64,000 nt of DNA, from assembly GCA_003194525.1 (NCBI GenBank), contig NBIV01000007.1:310001-374000 (forward strand), in the 5' to 3' direction. The notes under the pieces were generated by a model. The model was not told where the DNA came from, searched no databases, and worked only from the letters and a program-made list of their open reading frames with translations. A program made the translations under genes and the position numbers. Below, one piece after another: positions 53,645 to 64,000 of the stretch (positions are counted from its first letter, which is position 1; the number at the start of each line of letters is the position of its first letter). This stretch comes from Gracilariopsis chorda (Eukaryota; Rhodophyta; Florideophyceae; Gracilariales; Gracilariaceae).

Positions 53645-55309
53645 GTGCCCTCTGAGCATCCGGTTGAGACTCCGTCCGCTTCGGCCTACAGTGCTCCCTT
53701 ACAGGGTCTACCCGGATGCTTCAGGGGTTTCCAATCCGAGCCACTCCCTCAGGGGGCACAGCAACAGGGTCAGGTACTGACTTTCAACGGTTCCGGGTAT
53801 CACCCAGTGGGGTCGCAGGGATACCCTCCCTATCCACCTTTTCAGGTTCTCGACCTCCAAGCTCTCGCGTGGAATAGCGAGCAGGCCACGCCATTAACAG
53901 TGAACTCCAGGGGCTGGATTTCGCGCGAATCGCTGGCCAGTCGTCACACCCGTACCGACGGGTTAATCTTCTCCCGCGCACCGTGGTTCCATCCAACTGC
54001 GGCAGCCGACGATCCTGTGATCGATTCCTACGCCGTTGACGACTTCCTTCCCGGTGGGATTCCACGCGACATGTTCCGCTCTTGCGATTGGCGCTCCCGC
54101 ATTGCGGTGGATCCTCATCGACTGTACCGCGGTCGCAGGGAATCACTCGACCGAGTGCGCTCCGATATGGCCCGCCTGGCCTACGAACGAGTACACCGAG
54201 TTCGGGGCGATCATCTAGTACCACCGTCTTACGGTTTCGACGTCTCGCACTATCGAGCCTACGGAGAGGAGACCTATGGCGATGCTCTGGGATACTTCTT
54301 TGAACCGGGACACCGGTCGTTGCAACCACAGGTTTCCTGTGACATGCTCCTCTGGAGCCGTTCCCTACTCAGGGCCGAATTTCGCTACCTTCGCAGGTCT
54401 TAGACGCAGTACAGCTTCGAACGCCGAGTCCGGTTTGAACGGAAGACTCGCTCCCGAAGGGGATACTTGATTCCGTACCCTCACGTCGAGGTCGAGCGAC
54501 TCCGCAATGATGCCATGAGCACGCTGTACGTCGCACTTCCCTCCTGGTGGAGTCGTGTCGAAGTCCCTCGTGGGTGTTTCGCTGAACTCCCTCCAAGTCT
54601 GTACTACATCGGTTCCCGATTGATTCACAACCCGTACTCAGGGTACTGGTCCTTGGTGGCAGCAGAATGGGGCGCCCGCGTAGCAGTTCATCTCCTTTGG
54701 GACGCTTATGACCACTACAGGGTGTGGTATATTCCTCGGTTTCTTCGGTTGGTCATCCGGCATTTGGATTTGTATACTCCATTGGGTTCCCAACAGAACT
54801 GGGATGAACTCCTGTCCCTAATCGACTTGATCGATAGTGTGGATTGGGACCGAGTTCCGGTGGAAAACGAAACCGAGGGGGCTACAGGACCATTCGACCG
54901 TTCTCCGGGATGTCCTTCTACCCATGCAGGGCTCTTCGTGTACTACAATCCGTGGGACCGGACTCTCATCTCGCGACGCCATGCAATGGTTCTGCTTCGA
55001 CACCCAGTCATGGTCCCAGTTGGTCACCCGCAAGGGTTCGTGTTCTCTTTGGAGTACGCACCTCCCATCGACTGGGATGACCGACCCTCGATCACGGGAC
55101 CGCGGCGGAGCAAGCTCAACCCCAAGCGCTGGGCGGCGCTACAAATGCGGAGGCTGCTAATGACAACGCTCCCGTGGGGGGTCCACAAGCCCCTGAAGGG
55201 TGAAACGTCGGCGCACCGAGCGGCGCCGGGCCCTCTTTGGGATAAGCAGCACACCGAGCGATCGGCAGATAACATCGCTCTCGTACACTTGAGAAATAAA
55301 ACCACCTAG
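53645..55309 (+). CDS. Antisense reading frame inside gypsy element, second copy
   Basis: Opposite strand to the element's genes, between the chromodomain and the 3' LTR. Two long frames (53645-54403 and 54467-55309) cover it, rich in Tyr, Trp, Arg and Pro. The second shares PRFLRLVIRHLDLY, a D-E-L-L-S-L-I-D segment, DWDRVP and GLFVYYNPWD with the frame at 27733-29337. Position, strand and this order of motifs are conserved between two different chromovirus families. No known domain. Treated as part of the fossil element. Confidence 0.55.
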
Positions 55310-58300
55310 TGCTACCTGATACTTCCTTGCTTCTGTTCTTCCTTCCAAAGGATCTCCTCTCGTCTTCGAGCTTTATCTTCGCCTATCTTCTATCTTCCTA
55401 CCAAAGGATTCTTCTTCTTCCACTTCAGGATTCTTCTGCCGTGGATGTTGCTATATTATAACACCGTAATACGGTAGTGTATTGACCCCGATAATTCGGT
55501 AATTCCGATATGATCTCTCTCTTCATACTAGGGCCTCCCACCTTACATCCACTCTCCTGAGTCCTGTCCACGTAGCCGCAACATGGGCACGACTACCACA
55601 GCTAATGCCGTGGTCGGCTTATCCCACCTGGGCGTTATCCAGGGGTGGAGGCAACCCTGACCGTGTTCGACGGTGGTATGAAACGACCTTAGACCTAGGG
55701 AGGTGCTCAATTGGTTCCCAAGTGTCCTCTTCAGGCCTATATCCGTACGATCGGACTCGATACCATAGCTTCCCTTCGGGAGTAACATCGTGCTTCACGA
55801 TACGATCAATCACAAATTCTTGTGGGTAAACGCCGGATTCCTCGGTTCCATCTTGCTTTCCCGACATCGGGTAACACTCCTGCCAGCCCAAGAGGGTAGC
55901 AGAGTCGTGTATGAGCGTTCCGACTACGGAGGGAGAAACGAAAACGACAGCTACAAACCGTGATAACGGAGATTCATTCTTCTACGCCACTGGCGCTCAA
56001 ACTCTACAAGAGTGCTTTCTGCTGCAAGCTCTCGACTTCCAGATTCCGTAGAACCGCTTTCTTTCCCGTTGGGGTGTGTGGCGCATTGTTCCAGTACGCG
56101 GGAGTGATCCGTTGCGGCGGAGGTGTTGCGAGTACAGTCTCTGTGCAGGGCGGCGGATTGCGCGGGCCACGGCGCGTTGTCAGCCACCCGTTTTAGGGTC
56201 AGGGCAGGGTACCTGCACACCACACAGTCTTGGGGCAGCGCATTTCTGTACTATTGCACCGTGAAACGGTCTCCCGCGACGTGCTTCGCAATGACAACAC
56301 TGGCGTGGGCGCATCCGCTGTGGCGGAGTCCAACACTGACTCGTGTACTGCCGATTGCGCCCACCCTCACGGGGTCTCAACGTGGTTTCACCAGGTCCTG
56401 AACCAGGATTTTCCAATTATTTCCACAGAAATCGTCTGTTCTAGCCCTGTAGTAGGGAGCTCCCTTCTGAGTCCTCATCGTCTTTTCCCGTGTACGGGTC
56501 GACTGAAACCGATTTTTCGGGTCTACTGGCGCTACTTTACGAGCGAGGACGGCAAGTAGATAACTCCAATGACTGGGATTGAGTCCCAGCGGGCGCACTA
56601 AGACTTCGCCTAGGGGCCACCCTACCGGGGGTAAGTTCTTCATTACTGACTTCGTTTTCCACCGGTTGTGCGGTTACACTACGCGAATGAGCGCGTGCAT
56701 TAACACTTTCCGTTTGGGTTTCTGTCTCGCATGCAAGTGCATCACCTTCCTTAGGTCCAGCTGATGCCGGAGCAACCGGAGTTGAATTGCCTGCATTCTC
56801 CCCCTCCTTAGGTTGTGAAACGGCATCTGCGTTTATCACTGTATTCGGGGGGTTGACTCGCATCGAGTGTGTAGGGGTAAGCCAAGAGAGTACGAGGTTA
56901 CCCTTGGAGGGTTCTCATAATTCAGGTAGTTCGGCCAAACCGCGACGGGGGTGCGGAAGTACCGAGGGTCGGGGTAGCGTATTAACCGGTCCTGCGGTAT
57001 TATCCGATGTTGCGGCTTCCTGATTACCGTCCGCACGCTGAGAAGAAGCTTCCTGTGAAGGAGTTGGCGCGCGGTAGACGCGATCGCGTGATACCCGTTC
57101 GCGTTGGTTATCGATATCCAGCACTACGGTGTCCTGTTGAACTGAGATCACCTGATAGGGTCCACTCGCAATGGACAATAATTTGTGACGACGTTCCTTC
57201 TCAGGATTGTAGTACCCCTTAGAAAGGAACACATAATCACCGGCCCGTAGCTCGGGCAGGGGTTTACGAATAAGATCGTCAAAATTCCGCTTGTATGCGG
57301 CCTGAGCCTTTTCCATTGAGGCGCGAGCGACAGGAACCATCTTTGTGAGCCATTTCTTCCACCTTTCACGGTACGAACCCGGAGAGGGGTAACTATCCAA
57401 AGTTGGTTGAGCCTCGATTGCCAGAGGAGGCGGCGTTCAACCAATTCGAATGGTGATAACGATGTTACCCGATGAACCTGGGTGTCGTACGCGTAAGTAA
57501 CGGCGTCAGTGTAAAGGTCCCAAGATTTGGGGTGTTCCGCAACGTATGCTCTTAAAGCACCGAGTAGCGTTCGGTTGAAGCTCTCTACCAGCCCATTTGT
57601 CTGGGGATGATAAGTTGTAATAAACACATTCCTAATGTCCAGGATTCTGCAAAAATCTTGAAAGAACTTTGCTGTGAACTGCGATCCGTTGTCGGAGAGT
57701 AGCTGTACCGGCGGGCCGTAAACGAAAACCCAATGGGTGACGAATGCTTGAGCCACAGTGGCAGCAGTGATCCTCTTGAGAGGCACAGTTCTCACGAGCT
57801 TCGACAACTTGTCAGTTATGACCAGTAGGTATTGGTTACCTCTCAAGGTTTTTATGAGTTCTCCTAAGATGTCGATGGCCACGAATTCGAGCGGTGCCCT
57901 TGCAGGGAATAACGTTAGCGGTTTCGAATGCTTCCGAAGTCTGATATTATTCTTCGCGCACTCCGAACAGGAGCGACGAACCGCGTAACAGTCGAAAGCC
58001 ATCGCGGGCCAATAAAAGTCCCTTCGTAGGGTGAGATATACCTTCCTTCCTCCCGGGTGGGCTTCAAGCTTCACGTAGTGTGACAAGTGAAGGACATGAC
58101 TCTGCAAAGAGTGAGGCACCACAATTTGGGGGTTAGCTTTCACCATTCGGACTAAGTAGTCCTGGTCGTTGGTCCCGAAATGTATGTTTTATCGACCGTT
58201 AAGACGGGCGCGAACCTGTGTGCAAAGGGTTTGGTTTGCTGTTCCCTACTCATCTCTTCAGAGTTAATGGGTATAAATGAACCTGCAACCGGTTTTGCGA

Positions 58301-61300
58301 TCTGTGCGGCGAGAATGCCGTCACACACGTCATCCGAAAGGATTTCAGCGTCTTCCTCGAGGTCACCAACCATGAAGCATGGTATTTCAGCATCGTACAT
58401 GGGTTCTGCTTCAGCGGAAGTTCCCAGACGGGAGAGAGCGTCTGCCTGCAAGTTAAGGCTTCCCTTCTTGTAAATCACTTCGAAGTCGAATTCCCAAAGT
58501 CGGAGACGCCAACGCATCAAGCGACCCGAGGGCTTGGTGATTTCCATTAACCACCTGAGACAGGAGTGATCCGTGTGTACTCGGAAGTGAGTTCCCATCA
58601 AGTAGGGCCTGAGTGTTGAAAGCGCCCAGACCACGGCGAGGTATTCCTTCTCAGAGACTGAGTAATTCCGTTCGTGCACGTTCAGTGATCGCAACCAGTA
58701 CCCAATAGGGCGTCGTTCACCGGTCCCGTCGGTTTGAAACAGCGCACAGCCAAACCGGTTCGCACTAGCGTGAGTGTCGACCTCATAAGGTAACCCAGGT
58801 TTGGGGAGAGCCAAAATTTGCGGAGACGTTACGGCGTTGACCAAAGCCGTAAAGGCGGATGCCTCAGCATCGCCAAAGGGGTCCAGTTCGACTGGCTGTC
58901 CTTTCGTAAGGAGTTTGTTCAGTGGAGCCGCGATATCCACAAAGTTCGGAACGAAACGTCGGTACACATTACACAGTCCTAGGAAGGATCGGAGCTCCGT
59001 CTGGGTGGTTGGATTTTTAGCCTCCTTTAAGGATTTCACTCGAACCTCGTCGATTGTAAGCTTCCCTGGGCGAACGATATGCCCCAGGTACTTAACCGAT
59101 TAGGTGAAAAACTCACACTTCTTGAGCTTCAATGTAATTCCTGCGTCACGCAGTACTCTCATAACGTCCCGGACATGGGAGAGATGCTCGTCGAGATTGT
59201 TGGAGAACACGACGATGTCGTCCAGATACACCAGACAAGTGGTCCACCTGAACTTAGCAAGGAGGATATCAACCGCTCGCTGGAACGTTGCGGGCGCGTT
59301 GGTTAGCCCAAAGGGCATACGCCGAAAATGTTATAAGCCTTGATTACACACAAACGCCGTCTTGTCTCGGTCTTCCTCCCTGATTGGGACTTGCCAATAG
59401 CCCCAATTAGCGTCCAGGGTGGTGAACACATTTGCACTCCCAAGGTAGTCGATATACTCGTCCATCCGGGGTATCGGATATACATCTTACACCGTTACTA
59501 AGTTCAGTCGTCGGTAGTCAATGCAGAACCACCAAGAACCATTCGGCTTCTGAACTAACACGACTGGCGACGCCCATGTTGATTGAGCGGGCTCGATCAC
59601 GCCAGCGCGTAGCATGTTCTCGACTTGAGACTTCTCTTCCTCCCGAGCTTTCGGTCCAGCCCTATAAGGGTGTTGAGCAACGGGCCGAGTGTTCGGGAGT
59701 AGATCAATGCAGTGCTCTGTAACTCCAATTGTACCTAGAGTGCCATCCCACATGGGAGTAAACTCGCGTAACATGTCGCGTAACCTCTCCCGATGGGACT
59801 CCGGTACATGCTCCAAATTGAGATTCATTAACTCCTTAACAGGATCCGTTTTTTCACTGCCAGGTGATACAGGTTTGACCTCCAAAGGTTCTGAGAGTTC
59901 TGAACCCACAATCGTTTGGGTGTTCTCCGACGCAACTGTGTCGTGCAAATCAGCGGCTTCCACCCCCTCCTTAGAGTCAGATACTCTGAGAACCTTTTCA
60001 AACGGAATCTTCGTTGCAACTACCGCTGAAGGGTGAGGAAGACAGAACCAATTACTTGTTTCTTGACCAGGTACTGGGTAGATTTTCCAAAGTTGGGAAC
60101 TAAGACCTTGAAAAGTGTGTCGGGCTCAATGAGAACAACTCCGTTAGCGAGTAAAAGCTGACGCTGTTCTTATAAACCAGGCATTGGTTGAACGACATGG
60201 AGACCAAATTGTTTGGTGGTGACTTCGACCCACACTTGGGCTTCCGGTGGAATTTGCACAGACTTCGCAACGTGCAACTTCGTAGAAACTGGGTTGTGTT
60301 CCGGTGCTTTCTGCGCATCCGGTAACGGTACATGCTTCCGCGTGGCGGTTCTTATCGGCTTCCGGACAATCGGAATAAGGGAACCGTCTTCCATTTCCAC
60401 CGTCCTCTTACAGGGGCGAATGGCCTCAACGAAACGGTCGCAAAAGTCACAACCGAACATAACCGGTGCTGCGAGCGAGTCGCAGACGATGAAATCCAGC
60501 TGTACCAAACAGGTTCCAAGCCTCACAAGGAGAGTGATATACCCAGCAGTGCGTATCGGGTTTCCGTTTGCATCGCTGATATCCAAGCCTGGACCAAAAC
60601 GGACGTTCTCCCGAAGGGCTGGTGGTACCAACTTCCTGTGTATCAAGTTGGGGGCAGCTCCTGTATCAAGAACAGATAACTGACGCACCATGAACAGGTT
60701 TGATAGGCCAAGGTCGGCGTAAACCTGATAATTTCTCTTGGCCATGACAAGGATTCTATCCGGGATACGGAGGTTGCAGGACCATATCCAAGGGCGACGT
60801 AAAACACCAAGGTGTTCCGAATCCACGTCTGTGGCAGCCATCTTCCTAGTAAGGATTCTAACAGCCGGGGAGCGAAGGGGCGGCACCTCGGGCGTCTTCA
60901 GCTTCAGCTCAGAAGACGCCCCTCCCACAGGGGAGACTCCCGAGTCTAGTTTTTTGGGACCGAGGCCTCCGGTTGTTGAAGGCTTCTGTCCGGGGAATCC
61001 TATTGATCCCCGTTCGCGGGTACGTTGCTCTCCTTCGAGGTTCCGTTGGGTGCAGGGCCCGTCGCTGCGGCGTAACGATCTTCACCACGAGGCTGGTTCA
61101 GCATCCATTTGGCTCCCTCATAAGAGGTTGTACGGATCCAAGCTTGAATATCCGGAGGTAGAGCTTCGAACTGAGCGACTAGTGTTGACCTTTCCCTTGT
61201 AGGGAGCGTGCATTGCGTTGAGAGGTGCCTGGGGGAATAGCACTCATAGCAAATCACTGAGGTCGGGATGTCTCGCGGACGCGAGTCCACTCGACGAGTT

Positions 61301-63241
61301 GGTGTGTTTTCCTCCCATCCAGGATGGCCGAATCTTGTTGTTTGGCCCGCATACGGGATAGCAGCCGCCGGAATCCGGCTTCCGTTAGCGTAGAATGCCG
61401 CGTCACTCTCCGAAGATGGAATCGAAGTTGATGGTAGGTCTGAAGTACCGAATGACTCAGGGTTACTACCAACGAGATAAACTTTGTCCTGATCAGGATT
61501 GGAACGGCGAACATACGAATGAGAGTGTGTGGAGTTAGATCCCTCTACAAAGAGCACTTTCCGACTTTTCGGCTTCTGTCTCGCTCGCAGTGTATCACCT
61601 TCCGCTTGAGCGTACTGAACCAGCTCGAAGTAGGTTATCCTTCTGTGTTCCTCCAGATGACGGGCTACCAGTGCCAGAATCGCGGGGTCCAGTCCATCAA
61701 CCAACATGGAACATCTCTCCTGTGAAGGAAGAACATTACCGCATCGGTGAAACGCCTTATTCAAGCGCGTTGAATAAGCCGTCTCGGTTTCATCGAGTCG
61801 TTGTTTCGTATCCCTCAGGGCTAGGGTCGCCTGCTGGATTGCATGTCCAGTCGTGTACGACCTTAGGAGGTATTGAACCGCTTCGGGCCAGCTGGTTACG
61901 CCACCTTCCGAGGCTCGCGAGGATCGGCGGACGGAGTTGTACTGATCTTCAGCCATACCCTTGAGTAAATACGGGAGAGCCAAATAAGCCTGTGCCTCAT
62001 TCATACCGAGCAAATCGGCTTCGTGAACGAGCCTAGCAAGGAAGTCAAGCACCAAGATTGGGTCTTCGCCAGTAAACTCGCGTTTACCCATGGTGATTCC
62101 GAGTCTTTGGACGTAGTCCCTGACCTTCCTAGTACTTCTGGAGGTGTGCTCCCCCAAGGAATTCTTTAACCGATAATAGCGGTACAATAACAACTTCCGA
62201 TACAACGGACTCGTCGGCTTTAACTCCTTCAGTCCAGGATACTTCTTACCCTTCTTACGGGTTCGAACAGCACCGTAAGAGGAATGGGTAACCTTGGACC
62301 GAGTAGAACGGGAGCGACGCCAACCACCTTCACCCTCCAATGAATCGGATGAAGAGGACGAAGATCTGTCCCGAATACTGTCAAAATCCGAACCGGATGA
62401 ATCCGAATAATTGCGGAACTCCTTTCTAGACTTGCGACGACGCCGTTTTTCGGAACGATGATCAGAGCCCTCCGAAGCGGAGTTGTTCCGCTCAGCGGCT
62501 TCTGCCTCTGCATCCATACGACTGGTGGCTTCTAGTGTGTCCAAGTGAGCGTGGATCCTATCCGTAACGACTCGGAAATCTTCTACCACACGCTGGTAAC
62601 CGTCAACGAAAGCCCTTGGGGCACCAAAGCTATCTAAGAAAGAGTTCATTTCCTGTCTCAGGAGTCGACTGTCTCCCAAGACATCCCTAACTTCGGTGTC
62701 ATCCACCTTACGCCGAAGTTCGGTAACCTGTTGTAGGAGTTCCACGTGAGCGACGTTAGCAACGTTCACATATGCGTCCAGAACAGTAAACTCTGCGGAG
62801 TCCATTTTCTCCCGAGAGGCTGCTGACGGGGTCTCCACTATCGGTTGTGGGGCCGTCGGAACAGCAACCTCTTGAGGTCCAGGCTCGACAGAGCGGGCAT
62901 ACCGGCTATCCGGATTGGTTGAAGTGGCATTCATCTCCTGGGCAGAGGAGCGGGAACGGGAGGGCGCCGATGATCGGGGACCTTCCAAATTCGCGGAACG
63001 AGCCCTCGAAGACTGAGGTGGGGGAGGCATACTGCAGCTAGCCACCCGACACTCGGGAAAGTCACAACAACTTCACCAAACTTCCGAATTGCGGAGAAAC
63101 GAGGAAAATCGCCCTCTATCAACGCAACGACTGGGTGAACAACAGAAACTACCCTCAAAAGGGGAAAAAGGGGTAACCCTACTTCCAACCTCAACCGAGG
63201 AACAATTGGTCTTAATCCCTTTCTAGGTCGGGAGACCAAAA

Positions 63242-64000
63242 TGTAGAGCAAAACCCTCTGAAGAGAGTTCGCTTAACGGATGGCCGCGGTCCGCCCTCTA
63301 TTGAGGTGAACACAGCGGAAGAGCCCTCTGCCCGTACTCAGTGCGGTGCATACCGGGTGTAAGACCGGAGACGGTTACTGGATATACCTGCAGAGGTGAG
63401 GGACCAAAGGATAGTAAGACCAACAGGGAATTGTGGAAAACTCAGAAAAGAGATAGGGAAAAGGGGTACCGTAAGACGGTGAACGCTGGTGGGAAAGCAC
63501 AACCCAGAGCGGAGCCGCAGACCGTGCGACAAGCAGTGACAGGTCCGTAGGCGTAGTGACAACGATAAGAAACAACGAAATAATACCCTATACAGGGGCG
63601 GAAATCGATCACAGTCTCAGGACAATCCGTACTTCCGGATGATAAGTAGAACCAATAGATGGAGCTTCCTACATGACCCTGAGGGGTAGACGCACTAAAA
63701 CCAGCCGTGGTTACCCTCCACGAGGAGTAGTGAACCTACGTAGGTGGATACGACTATAGCCCGGCCTTAGGGAGGAAGACGCGACTCAGTTACCTTTTAC
63801 TGTAGGGGAGGTCGGTTGAGGCAAGCCTCACCTAAGTAGGTTGTACTGAAATAAACTAAATAAATTAATTAATATGGTGCACACCTTACGAGGTTCATAC
63901 ACGTGGTCAACCCACTGTCAGGGTGCCTTGCACGGCTGTGCCACCAACATCCACCTGCCAGATGTTCACACAGTACAGTATACCACCTGTACCCTGGTCC
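63242..64000 (-). repeat. 5' LTR of the gypsy chromovirus, cut by window end
   Basis: Starts with the same TGTAGAGC as the 3' LTR and follows it without large gaps for 758 bp, to the last base of the window. About 44 differences were counted by hand. Confidence 0.9.

Larger units (their letters stand above)
52463..64000 (-). mobile_element. Ty3/gypsy chromovirus, nearly whole
   Basis: Fossil element read right to left. 5' LTR 63242 to beyond the window end. Possible primer-binding site just inside (TGGTCTCCCGACC on the minus strand, about 63225). gag about 63045-61000. Protease about 60930-60170 with DTGAAPN. Reverse transcriptase about 59960-59000 and RNase H about 58900-58150. Integrase about 58146-57100 with an HHCC-like head and the NGLVESFNR region. 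Chromodomain about 55890-55640. Antisense reading frame 53645-55309. Polypurine tract beside the 3' LTR (CTCCCCCTCCTTAAG on the plus strand, near 53379). 3' LTR 52463-53376. It looks close to whole, with a handful of breaks. The LTRs are about 94% alike by hand alignment over 758 bp, so it is moderately old. Confidence 0.92.

Noticed and set aside
1-64000. CRISPR arrays, rRNA or tRNA genes
   Set aside because: No regularly spaced repeats of CRISPR type and no conserved RNA gene blocks were seen on either strand.

Overview
The window is eukaryotic nuclear DNA. It carries Ty1/copia and Ty3/gypsy retrotransposons, a Helitron-type helicase, a Tc1/mariner relic, a LINE tail, a SET domain, chromodomains, a TATA-box promoter and a small gene whose three exons join in frame across introns of 76 and 51 nt. 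The host cannot be fixed from sequence alone. An alga (perhaps a red alga) or a fungus would fit the intron-poor gene style and the transposon families. No tRNA, rRNA or CRISPR array was seen.

Layout. 1-8.5 kb: an unrecognised broken gene, a 149-bp repeat present twice, a gypsy-type LTR and a broken copia element. 8.8-18.3 kb: the most host-like stretch. It holds a palindrome cluster and TATA box, a small spliced gene, a DnaQ-type exonuclease, a FlgG-like gene of bacterial type, and a 530-residue Cys-rich orphan whose upstream DNA is full of inverted repeats. 18.6-25.2 kb: a broken Helitron helicase, a LINE tail joined to a captured piece of a carotenoid oxygenase gene, and then the fuller carotenoid oxygenase gene. 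25.6-31.3 kb: a copia RNase H relic and the 3' half of a gypsy chromovirus.

31.27-44.72 kb: the most interesting region. It is a roughly 13.4-kb gene cassette whose ends carry repeated GCTAG motifs and a near-matching 24-nt inverted repeat. Leftward genes encode a ParB/sulfiredoxin-fold protein, a small charged protein and a 2-oxoglutarate/Fe(II) dioxygenase-like protein. Rightward genes encode a DNA methyltransferase fused to a SET domain, and a charged coiled-coil protein. A zinc-finger protein resembling the N-terminal half of KDZ/Plavaka-type transposases closes the right end. The gene set suggests a DNA transposon that carries its own chromatin and DNA-modifying enzymes. Most large reading frames are interrupted by TGA or TAG, so this copy looks decayed.

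45.5-64 kb: a further gypsy LTR, a gypsy gag-protease fragment, a Tc1/mariner relic, and a nearly whole minus-strand gypsy chromovirus with LTRs about 94% alike that runs past the window end. Both chromovirus copies hold a related reading frame on the opposite strand between the chromodomain and the 3' LTR.
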